A stretch of 5,619 nt of DNA, from NCBI GenBank assembly GCA_019894815.1, contig JAGXNU010000139.1, positions 1 to 5,619 of the forward strand. The letters are read 5' to 3'. The stretch is from Promethearchaeota archaeon. GTDB taxonomy: Archaea > Asgardarchaeota > Lokiarchaeia > Sigyniarchaeales > SOKP01. The notes beneath the pieces were generated by a model. The model was not told the DNA's origin. It ran no database searches and saw only the letters and a list, made by a program, of their open reading frames with translations. Below are positions 1 through 5,598 of the stretch, piece after piece. Position 1 is the stretch's first letter. The number at the start of each line of letters is the position of its first letter. A program made the position numbers and the translations under genes.

Positions 1-2
1 CT

Positions 3-185
3 CATGGAGATATTTTAATCATCCCAAAACCAGAAGGGCGACGAGTTTGTCCTATATGTAGTGATTCGAACTTATACAAAATCCATGAAATGACCGATAA
101 AACTGATGTACTTTGCGCCTATCCAAGAATTTACGGTAAAAAATATTCTTGCAATCAGTGTGGTATTCTTTGGAAAGAAAAATAG
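3..185 (+). CDS. 3' end of an unidentified gene: C-terminal zinc-ribbon domain (partial)
   Basis: The frame is open from the left edge of the window to a TAG at 183-185, giving the last 60 residues of a protein whose start lies outside. Two CxxC knuckles stand at fragment residues 16-19 (CPIC) and 50-53 (CNQC, followed by Gly). The spacing C-x2-C-x30-C-x2-C is that of a treble-clef or zinc-ribbon fold binding one structural Zn. Between the knuckles is a polar stretch with DKTD (32-35) and YPRIYGKKY (40-48); a basic KEK ends the chain. Frame openness and motif logic support a real gene, and the antisense ORF over 72-257 has no such features. The function of the whole protein cannot be told, because the ribbon may serve nucleic-acid binding, protein binding or simple structural capping. 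From memory, similar ribbons end various archaeal, including Asgard, proteins; that link is weak. No nearby gene suggests its role. Confidence 0.75.
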   Translation, partial: HGDILIIPKPEGRRVCPICSDSNLYKIHEMTDKTDVLCAYPRIYGKKYSCNQCGILWKEK

Positions 186-223
186 ATTTCTTAATTGTTC
201 TGCAATAATAAATGCAAAGTAAA

Positions 224-265
224 TTCCTATTCTGCTAATTTTATAGGAAAAGAACACTCTTTTTC
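224..265 (+). terminator. Candidate terminator: two overlapping hairpins with a T-run
   Basis: About 40 bases after the zinc-ribbon stop, TTCCTAT (224-230) pairs with ATAGGAA (243-249), giving a 7-bp stem with a 12-base loop. A second stem, GGAAAAGA (246-253) with TCTTTTTC (258-265), has an ACAC loop and one G-U pair. It overlaps the first stem and ends in a five-T run (260-264). Archaeal termination depends mainly on oligo-T on the coding strand, so the T-run is the more telling element. This would end transcription before the lipid-kinase promoter. It was read by eye without an energy calculation. Confidence 0.35.
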
Positions 266-287
266 TAATAATCTTAAAACTTTTAAA

Positions 288-303
288 AAGGTATTTATAC
301 CTT
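288..303. promoter_or_regulatory. 7-bp inverted repeat AAGGTAT-TT-ATACCTT, possible operator
   Basis: Perfect 7-bp arms are separated by two bases, centred about 64 bases before the lipid-kinase start and about 37 bases upstream of its TATA-like box. The position and near-palindromic form suit a dimeric transcription factor site. It also contains TATTTATA, so it could itself act as an upstream TATA element. No regulator gene is encoded nearby to match it. The AT-rich background makes chance repeats common. Confidence 0.3.
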
Positions 304-307
304 AACG

Positions 308-336
308 TTTAAAATACATTAAAACATGTATTTAAA
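308..336. promoter_or_regulatory. Interrupted inverted repeat spanning the TATA region of the lipid-kinase gene
   Basis: TTTAAAATACAT (308-319) is mirrored by ATGTATTTAAA (326-336) around a six-base centre, with a single unpaired base. The inner eight bases (AAATACAT/ATGTATTT) match perfectly. The right arm coincides with the best TATA-like box, so a protein bound here would compete with TBP. That reading is inference; the symmetry itself is directly visible. Confidence 0.35.
329..336 (+). promoter_or_regulatory. TATA-like box (TATTTAAA) for the lipid kinase-methyltransferase operon
   Basis: An archaeal TATA box usually sits about 25 bases before the transcription start. From this box the start would fall near 355-362, at or just before the GTG at 360 and the ATG at 369. 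The mRNA would then be leaderless or nearly so, which fits the lack of a clear Shine-Dalgarno motif upstream of either start. A purine-rich BRE-like AAAAC (321-325) precedes the box. Confidence 0.4.
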
Positions 337-359
337 CCGTATCATAAATGGAATAAGAT

Positions 360-1322
360 GTGAAAATTATGGTTGATTATGCTATAGTTTATAATCCAAT
401 GGCAAATAAAGGTAAAGTTAAAGAAGAAATTGAAGATGTAAAGAAATATTTAGATAATTTAAACGTCTCCTATAGTTTGCACCAAACTGAACGTGAAGAA
501 CATGCGATAATACTAGCTAACCAACTCGCTAAAGATGGTTATCGTGTAATTGGAGCAGGAGGTGATGGAACAGCAAATGAAGTGTTGCATGGTGTCATCA
601 CTTCAAATACTGGAGCATTATGCGGTTTCATACCTATGGGATCTGGAAATGACATTTCAGCTGCAATTGGATATAGAGCAGATATAAAACGTGCCTGTGA
701 AATCATTGCTGAAGGATATTCAGGAAAAACTGATATAGGTCTTGCTAAAAAAGATGATGGGACTGAACGATATTTCTTAGGAATTGGCTCTCAAGGATTC
801 GATAGTGAAGTAGCACGGAGATCAAATGAAAACAAAGAAAAAGATTATAATATGATTATTTTAGACGTATTAAAAGATTTTGAAAGCCAAGAAATCATCG
901 TTAAAATGGATAATGATACATTTGAAGGTGAAGCCACTCTTGCTGCAGTTGGACTTTCTGGAGCATATGGTGGAGGAATGTTTATTTGTCAAAGAGCTAG
1001 TCTTGAAGACGGTCTTTTTGATATAAGTATTGTAAATATTGATAAGATTAAATTAGCTAGACAATTTAGAAGAATGTATAATGCCTCACTACTCCCTCAT
1101 CCTGATATTAAAGAATATCAGAGTAAGAAAGTGAGAATAGAAATGAAGACGTTTGAACATGAATCATATGTATGCCAAGTTGATGGTGAAGTATTAGGTC
1201 CACTTCCTGTTATTTATGAATGCATTCAAGATGGTTATGAATTCATACGACCGAAAATAAATGAATTTGCTGAAGAATTCAAAGAAAAGTATGGGCATTA
1301 TTTTTGGGAATGCACTCATTAA
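360..1322 (+). CDS. Diacylglycerol/sphingosine kinase-family lipid kinase (YegS/DgkB/LCB5 type)
   Basis: This is a predicted soluble, membrane-associating kinase that would transfer a phosphate from ATP to a lipid hydroxyl; the true substrate is unknown. The 320-residue length fits the family. Motifs in order: NPMANKG at 12-18 (nucleotide-site start), GAGGDGTANEV at 65-75 (the GGDGT hallmark), and PMGSGND at 92-98 (usually GTGND or GTAND; the Ser variant is conservative). The C-terminal beta-sandwich half has GGGMF (204-208), ASLEDGLFD (213-221) and VDGE (274-277), where the family's catalytic-base region lies. No membrane segment is present. The frame opens after a TAA at 354-356, so the start is GTG 360 or ATG 369. 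Many relatives begin only a few residues before the first strand, so either fits, and neither has a good ribosome binding site. It is probably co-transcribed with the methyltransferase 29 bases downstream. In archaea the substrate might be an ether lipid or a polyprenol; that is speculation. Confidence 0.93.
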   Translation: MKIMVDYAIVYNPMANKGKVKEEIEDVKKYLDNLNVSYSLHQTEREEHAIILANQLAKDGYRVIGAGGDGTANEVLHGVITSNTGALCGFIPMGSGNDISAAIGYRADIKRACEIIAEGYSGKTDIGLAKKDDGTERYFLGIGSQGFDSEVARRSNENKEKDYNMIILDVLKDFESQEIIVKMDNDTFEGEATLAAVGLSGAYGGGMFICQRASLEDGLFDISIVNIDKIKLARQFRRMYNASLLPHPDIKEYQSKKVRIEMKTFEHESYVCQVDGEVLGPLPVIYECIQDGYEFIRPKINEFAEEFKEKYGHYFWECTH

Positions 1323-1351
1323 GAATATCACTGATTTGGTAGACATTCACA

Positions 1352-1975
1352 ATGGACAGTTGGAACTCTATTTTCAGAGAAAAGGGGAAAGTATTTACTA
1401 AACCTCATCCTGATATGATGGGCATAGCAGATCATTTAAAAGAAAGAAATGCGAAACGTCTTCTAGACTTAGGTTGTGGTACGGGTCGACATTTAATTTT
1501 TTTTTCAAATCAAGGATTTGAGGTACATGGCCTTGATGCTGCTCTTGATGGAATTGAAATTGCTAAAAAATGGCTTGCAGAAAATAATCTAAATTGCAAT
1601 CTGACGATTCACCGAATGGAAGAGAAATTTCCTTATGAGGATTCATTTTTTGATGCCGTGATTTCCATCCAAGCATTGCATCACAATATAATTGAAAAAG
1701 TAAAATTCACGATTCAAGAAATTGAACGTGTTTTAAAGCCTGATGGTATAATTTTCATCACAGTACCAATGCCTAAGCTTTTTAGCAAAAAAAATCCTTG
1801 GAAGTTAGAAAAAATAGAAAAAGGGACATATCTCCCCCTTTCAGGACCTGAAAAAGGACTTCCCCATCATTTTTTTACTGAACGCGAAATCTATAAAGTT
1901 TTCAAAGGATTTAGTATTGAAAAAATATATATTGATGAAACGAAACATCGTGCAATTTTAGGATTTAGAAAATAA
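1352..1975 (+). CDS. Class I SAM-dependent methyltransferase
   Basis: The 207-residue protein has a Rossmann-type methyltransferase core. Motif I, LLDLGCGTGRH, is at residues 37-47 and binds S-adenosylmethionine. The acidic end of strand 2 is D62 (VHGLDAA), which should hold the ribose hydroxyls. FDAVIS (100-105) is motif IV-like, followed by ALHH (108-111), and RVLKPDGIIF begins at 126. This order matches the Methyltransf_11/25 group (UbiE- or TehB-like). These motifs do not define the substrate, which could be a small molecule, lipid, tRNA or protein. The N-terminal stretch (WNSIFREKGKVF, 4-15) is a common lead-in for archaeal members. ATG 1352 is the only usual start after a TAG at 1340-1342, and the upstream SD is weak. 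The gene follows the lipid kinase by 29 bases with no promoter visible between, so the two probably form an operon. A run of nine T lies in codons for Ile-Phe-Phe-Ser at 1497-1505. Confidence 0.92.
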   Translation: MDSWNSIFREKGKVFTKPHPDMMGIADHLKERNAKRLLDLGCGTGRHLIFFSNQGFEVHGLDAALDGIEIAKKWLAENNLNCNLTIHRMEEKFPYEDSFFDAVISIQALHHNIIEKVKFTIQEIERVLKPDGIIFITVPMPKLFSKKNPWKLEKIEKGTYLPLSGPEKGLPHHFFTEREIYKVFKGFSIEKIYIDETKHRAILGFRK

Positions 1976-2029
1976 AGAAATAACAAATTGAATCATTGGA
2001 AGTAATTATTTTAATTTGAGATTTCTTTA
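1973..2029. terminator. AU-rich hairpin in the convergent gap, candidate bidirectional terminator
   Basis: TAAAGAAAT (1973-1981, overlapping the methyltransferase stop) pairs with ATTTCTTTA (2021-2029). Inside, after a 3x3 internal loop, AAATTGAA (1985-1992) pairs with TTAATTT plus one flanking T (2010-2017), including one G-U pair. The total is about 17 pairs, nearly all A-U. T-rich sequence follows on the plus strand (2024-2047), and the left arm reads T-rich on the minus strand, so transcripts from both flanking genes could end here. Stem stability was not computed. Confidence 0.35.
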
Positions 2030-2070
2030 AATTGGCTTTTATTTTCATTCCAAACAAATAGGGACTAATA

Positions 2071-3003
2071 TCAAATATGACCAAAACTTCGATCATTACT
2101 AATAATTTTTCTCGAATTCATATCGAAATTATATTGTATATACATTGCTCTTGAATGTACCATCGGTTCTAAAAAGAAAAATTTTATAGAAAAAACATCA
2201 TTGGTTCTTATGAATATTGGTAAAACGGTCCATTTTGAAAAGTAATAGTTTTCTTTGTACATTTCAATTCCCTCCTTAAAGAAAATCATCTCTTGCGGTG
2301 TTAGAATTGATTTACTCTTGTGTATAAGTTTTGATTTCGAAAAATGAGATTTCCTTTCTACCAGTAATGAAAGGTTATTATCAATGATCTCTTTTTCAAA
2401 AATAACAAAACAAAAAGGTAATACTCCAGGAAAATACTTTTGGTTCTCTTTTAGATGAGAATTAATCCAAATTTTTGTAAGAATTCGGTATAAATAATAA
2501 AATATGGTAAAGTTTGTATAGATATTAATTACTGCCAAAAAAAAACTTGGAAAATTATTGAAGACCACTAGAAGACTGATTATGAATATCCAAGAAGTCA
2601 ACAGAGTAAACGAGCTACCTGCTTTTTCAACATAGAAACAATATTCTTTTTTTGATATGGGATAGAAACAAGGTATTTTTGTAGTATTTAGCAAGTCAAG
2701 AGATATGTGTATTCCATAAAAGAATATCCCTAAAACCCAAGCAATTAAAAACGGTTCTGATGTTATAATTGAAAAGATTCCACAAATAATTATTGATAAT
2801 ATCAGTCCAATAATATAAGAGTGTGAACCAGAACGATGCTCAAGATAATTTGATTTAAATTTTCGTTTTAAGGGTGTAATGAATATATCTAAATCAGGTA
2901 ATATCGAAAAGAACAATATCAAAAGTAAATAGTTAGAGATACCTACATTTTGAAATAGATTAAAGGTCAGTGCTCCAAAAACTAAATGAGTAAAAATGTC
3001 CAT
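2071..3003 (-). CDS. YdjM/DUF457-type integral-membrane predicted metal-dependent hydrolase
   Basis: The 310-residue membrane protein carries the conserved polar residues of the YdjM (DUF457) family: H6 in DIFTH at the extreme N-terminus, LPDLD (35-39), EHRSGSHS (55-62) and HISLDLLN (99-106), followed by KIPCFYPIS (109-117). These His and Asp residues are thought to bind metal, and the family is related to membrane phospholipase-like hydrolases; the substrate is unknown. Hydrophobic segments lie near 23-39, 62-82, 84-105, 133-149 and 154-173, about five in all. Residues 175-310 form a largely soluble, basic and aromatic tail that I do not recognise. Some bacterial relatives (YfhP type) also have a C-terminal extension, so this may be the same thing. 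ATG at 3001-3003 is the first start after an in-frame stop 11 codons upstream, and places H6 where the family has it. A GAGAT just before it may be a weak ribosome binding site. It is transcribed divergently from the aldo/keto reductase and converges on the methyltransferase. Confidence 0.85.
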   Translation of the reverse strand: MDIFTHLVFGALTFNLFQNVGISNYLLLILFFSILPDLDIFITPLKRKFKSNYLEHRSGSHSYIIGLILSIIICGIFSIITSEPFLIAWVLGIFFYGIHISLDLLNTTKIPCFYPISKKEYCFYVEKAGSSFTLLTSWIFIISLLVVFNNFPSFFLAVINIYTNFTIFYYLYRILTKIWINSHLKENQKYFPGVLPFCFVIFEKEIIDNNLSLLVERKSHFSKSKLIHKSKSILTPQEMIFFKEGIEMYKENYYFSKWTVLPIFIRTNDVFSIKFFFLEPMVHSRAMYIQYNFDMNSRKIISNDRSFGHI

Positions 3004-3052
3004 ATTTGCTATCTCAAGTAATTGCTTTCTTTTCTAATTGATAATAAAAGGA

Positions 3053-3060
3053 TTTAAAAA
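3053..3060 (-). promoter_or_regulatory. TATA-like box (TTTTTAAA on the minus strand) for the YdjM-type gene
   Basis: Read on the minus strand, TTTTTAAA lies about 50 bases before the ATG. A start of transcription 25 bases further on would leave a leader of about 25 bases that includes the weak GAGAT ribosome-binding motif. The surrounding sequence is all AT-rich, so the assignment is tentative. Confidence 0.25.
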
Positions 3061-3115
3061 TAAAAATAATTTATTAATTTGAGATATTTAGTAGAAAATA
3101 AAATGAGTTAGAGTG

Positions 3116-3137
3116 AAAATCATAACAAAAATCATAA
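3116..3137. repeat. Direct repeat of AAAATCATAA in the divergent promoter region
   Basis: Two exact 10-base copies (3116-3125 and 3128-3137) are separated by two bases, a 12-base period close to one helical turn. They lie 54-75 bases before the aldo/keto reductase start, just upstream of its likely TATA region. This could be a tandem factor site; low sequence complexity makes chance a real alternative. Confidence 0.3.
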
Positions 3138-3140
3138 AAA

Positions 3141-3148
3141 CTATTTAC
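3141..3148 (+). promoter_or_regulatory. Weak TATA-like box (CTATTTAC) for the aldo/keto reductase gene
   Basis: This AT-rich octamer, preceded by an A-run, lies about 43 bases before ATG 3191. Transcription would start near 3170, leaving a leader of about 20 bases containing GAGTGA (3180-3185), a partial Shine-Dalgarno match spaced five bases from the ATG. The rest of the 187-base divergent gap (3004-3190) shows no further gene. Confidence 0.25.
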
Positions 3149-3190
3149 AAAAGAATATTCCTAAAATAGATTGACGTAAGAGTGAATTGA

Positions 3191-4393
3191 ATGAACTACA
3201 GAAAATTAGGATCGATCGACTGGAAAGTGTCTGCTCTTGGATTTGGAGCTATGCGCCTTCCCACAAAAAAAATCTTACCTAGAGTAGATTGGGAAGAATC
3301 AATAAAGCTAATTCGTTATGCGATTGATAATGGAATTAATTACCTCGATACAGGTTGGATCTATGGTCTCGGAGCAAGTGAAAAAGTAATAGGGGAAGCA
3401 TTAAAGGACGGATATAGAGAAAAAGTATTCCTCGTCACCAAATTACCAATGTTCCTTGTCCGAAAAACAGAAGATTTTTATAAATATCTCAACCAGCAAT
3501 TAAAAAGCCTTCAAACAGATTACTTAGATGCTTATTTTTTTCACGCTCTATCGAGAAATCAATTTAATAAAGTAAAGGAATTAAAATTAATGGAAAAAAT
3601 GGAAGAAGCTAAAGAAAAGGGGATTATTAAACATGTAGGATTCTCATTTCATGACACACTTCCTGTTTTTAGAGAGATAATTGATTATTATGATTGGGAT
3701 CTTGCACAAATCCAATATAATTATATGGATACAGCTATCCAAGCAACTCATGAGGGATTAAAATATGCTCATGAAAAAGGAATAGCAGTTGTGGTGATGG
3801 AACCTGTCAAAGGTGGAAAATTAGCGGATCCTCCAATGGAAGCCTTAGAAATAATGAAAAAGGCATCAACTCAGCGAACACCTGTTGATTGGGCATTACA
3901 ATATGTTTGGAATCAACCTGAAGTAGGTGTTGTACTCAGCGGAATGGGATCCAAAAAAATGGTTGATGAAAATATTGAAAGCGCGAGTAATTCCGGGATA
4001 AATTCATTGAGTGAAGACGATAATATAATTATTTCAGAGTTAGCAGAAACATATCGCAAGAACATCCTTGTTCAATGCACAGCATGTAAATATTGCATGC
4101 CATGTCCTTCAGGTGTTAATATCCCCGAAAACTTTGCAGTTCTTAATAATGTAGCTTACACGGGAAAGAAAGGAGGTATGTCTTTCCTGATAAATCGAAG
4201 GTATAAGAAATTAGTTAATTCAAGGAAAAAGTTAAATAAAGAATATCCAAATGGTAATGCATCCCTCTGTACTAAGTGTGGTGAGTGCTTGGAAAAATGT
4301 CCGCAACAGATAAATATCCCCGAAGAACTGGAAAAGGTTGATGCCATTTTGGGTAAGGGTAAAAAAATATCTGAATTTTATCATCAAAATTAA
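3191..4393 (+). CDS. Aldo/keto reductase with C-terminal double [4Fe-4S] ferredoxin-like domain (COG1453 type)
   Basis: This is a predicted cytoplasmic oxidoreductase. The N-terminal TIM barrel (about 1-280) opens with the family lead-in YRKLG...SALGFGAMRLP (3-24). The catalytic tetrad is complete: D53 and Y58 (LDTGWIYG), K84 (LVTKLP) and H118 (AYFFHA). The C-terminal part has two cysteine clusters: C296-x2-C299-x2-C302-x2-C305-P (CTACKYCMPCP) and C360-x2-C363-x2-C366-x3-C370-P. The first form, with x2 before the last Cys, is usual for this family as I know it. Eight cysteines suggest two [4Fe-4S] clusters able to pass electrons between the barrel's cofactor and a ferredoxin-like partner; substrate and partner are unknown. 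The 400-residue length is about normal. ATG 3191 gives the expected N-terminus. The stop lies three bases from the stop of the convergent M28 gene. An antisense ORF over 4156-4347 is a shadow. Confidence 0.95.
   Translation: MNYRKLGSIDWKVSALGFGAMRLPTKKILPRVDWEESIKLIRYAIDNGINYLDTGWIYGLGASEKVIGEALKDGYREKVFLVTKLPMFLVRKTEDFYKYLNQQLKSLQTDYLDAYFFHALSRNQFNKVKELKLMEKMEEAKEKGIIKHVGFSFHDTLPVFREIIDYYDWDLAQIQYNYMDTAIQATHEGLKYAHEKGIAVVVMEPVKGGKLADPPMEALEIMKKASTQRTPVDWALQYVWNQPEVGVVLSGMGSKKMVDENIESASNSGINSLSEDDNIIISELAETYRKNILVQCTACKYCMPCPSGVNIPENFAVLNNVAYTGKKGGMSFLINRRYKKLVNSRKKLNKEYPNGNASLCTKCGECLEKCPQQINIPEELEKVDAILGKGKKISEFYHQN
4361..4367 (-). terminator. T7 tract (minus strand) downstream of the M28 gene
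   Basis: Seven A on the plus strand read as T7 on the minus strand, about 30 bases past the M28 stop and within the last codons of the aldo/keto reductase. It is the nearest oligo-T that could end the M28 transcript. Confidence 0.25.
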
Positions 4394-4416
4394 TTTTTAG
4401 TATTCTTTTAATTTAG
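4394..4416 (+). terminator. T-rich tract after the aldo/keto reductase stop
   Basis: Immediately after TAA 4391-4393 come a T5 run, then CTTTTA and ATTTA blocks. Coding-strand T-runs are the basic archaeal terminator. This one lies inside the last codons of the convergent M28 gene, since no intergenic space is available. No hairpin is obvious. Confidence 0.3.
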
Positions 4417-5590
4417 CGTTTTGTTTATTCACATATTTCTTGTATATACCATAACTTAAGGTAGATACGGCAATCACGGATATGACTACTATTAACATCA
4501 TTAAAATATCAGTATCTATTAAATTTATATCATTATTCCAAGGATAATTTCCTTCATAATTATTACTTGGAATTTGTAAATAATTGTTATAAATAAATTG
4601 CTCAATTGTTTTACCTGTTATTTCTAGACTATGATTCGAAATGTGAGATAAATCATCTTGAGTAGTATGATGATAGGACCAAGAAGGATTATTCCAAAAG
4701 TTAATAATAAGGTCTGCTGAAGGAATACCCCGTTCTACAAAAGACACGTGATCATCAGTGATCGTCGCTGATATTGGATTTGTTGGATAAGCTTGTTCAA
4801 ATCCTAATTGCCTTCCGATTTCAAATATTTCTTGTAGAAGAGAGGAGGTTGAGTACTGTTCGTTAATAAATTGTAGATTATCACCTCCGACCATATCTAA
4901 TAAAACCATGCAATCAAAATATTCGGGGGAATCATAAAAATCTTCTAAATTATCAGCAAATCGAGTTGAGCCTTCACACCAATTCCATCCAGTTATTCCA
5001 GTATCCCAATCAGAACCTTGATCCTCAGCGTCAAAGAATAAAAACCAAATTTGACACTCTAAATCCAATCTTTGATTGTATAAAACGCGTGCTAATTCAA
5101 TAAGTACTCCACACCCACTTGCTCCATCATTAGCTCCTGGTACGGGTTCGGATCTCAAAGATATATTTGGATCTTTCGTTGCTTTTGCCCTCGAATCATA
5201 ATGAGCTGCTAAAATCACTATATTATCGAAATGTTCATTTAATTTAAAAACGACATTCTGACAATTTATTGATAAAACTGTAAAATTATGTAAGATATAA
5301 GTGAAGTTTTCATCAATTTCCTTGAATTTATTCACGAAATAATCGACGCAATCTTCACGGCCCGCAGTACCCGGTGTTCTATAATGTGTCAAATTCAAAT
5401 TAATTTGATCTTCAACCATTAAATACGCATTATCGCCTTCAAATTCTAAAAGGACCTCTATATTTCGAATTTGGGAGGGATTAAAAAAATCTATAATGAA
5501 GTAAATCGGAATTAAAGCAATAGCTAATGTTATAATTGATATAAAAATAATTTTGGGAACTTTTTTGATTAAGATCCACCTACGTGGCAA
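4397..5590 (-). CDS. Membrane-anchored extracellular M28-family metallopeptidase / glutaminyl-cyclase-like protein
   Basis: This 397-residue ectoenzyme has a hydrophobic anchor at each end (about 13-34 and 362-383). Basic residues (RR at 3-4, KK at 9-10; KK at 384-385 and the tail) flank both on the inner side, so the catalytic domain should face outside. M28 residues in order: H130 and D132 (AAHYDSR), D155 (PGANDGASG), E189-D190 (FFDAED), D232 (LLDMVGG) and H308 (YHHTTQDD). Both zinc sites look complete; D190 stands where many members have Glu. DDHVSFVERGIP (279-290) and GSTRFADNL (207-215) recall the glutaminyl-cyclase branch, so peptide cyclisation is possible as well as aminopeptidase action. 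Five NxS/T sequons (N66, N95, N102, N142, N319) fit an exported, glycosylated archaeal protein. The start is TTG at 5588-5590: the frame opens after a TAG at 5594-5596 and no ATG occurs before about residue 58, beyond the first anchor. No ribosome binding site is visible. Confidence 0.92.
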   Translation of the reverse strand: MPRRWILIKKVPKIIFISIITLAIALIPIYFIIDFFNPSQIRNIEVLLEFEGDNAYLMVEDQINLNLTHYRTPGTAGREDCVDYFVNKFKEIDENFTYILHNFTVLSINCQNVVFKLNEHFDNIVILAAHYDSRAKATKDPNISLRSEPVPGANDGASGCGVLIELARVLYNQRLDLECQIWFLFFDAEDQGSDWDTGITGWNWCEGSTRFADNLEDFYDSPEYFDCMVLLDMVGGDNLQFINEQYSTSSLLQEIFEIGRQLGFEQAYPTNPISATITDDHVSFVERGIPSADLIINFWNNPSWSYHHTTQDDLSHISNHSLEITGKTIEQFIYNNYLQIPSNNYEGNYPWNNDINLIDTDILMMLIVVISVIAVSTLSYGIYKKYVNKQNAKLKEY

Positions 5591-5598
5591 TAACTATA

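Noticed and set aside
72..257. 61-residue minus-strand ORF near the left edge
   Set aside because: It lies antisense to the zinc-ribbon gene, which has clear CxxC motifs; its Phe/Ile-rich translation is what the reverse of AT-rich coding DNA gives, and it has no recognisable domain.
360..1975. A new signalling cassette made of the lipid kinase and methyltransferase
   Set aside because: Both are ordinary members of broad families, and two adjacent genes without a sensor or effector are not enough to claim a system.
3010..3086. Inverted repeat TATCTCAA (3010-3017) / TTGAGATA (3079-3086) in the divergent gap
   Set aside because: Eight-base arms are 61 bases apart, a distance at which chance matches are common in such AT-rich DNA, and one arm overlaps a plausible ribosome binding site that explains it.
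4156..4347. 63-residue minus-strand ORF with several Cys and His
   Set aside because: It is a shadow of the ferredoxin-like end of the aldo/keto reductase on the plus strand; its Cys and His fall opposite the cluster region and do not make a spaced metal motif.
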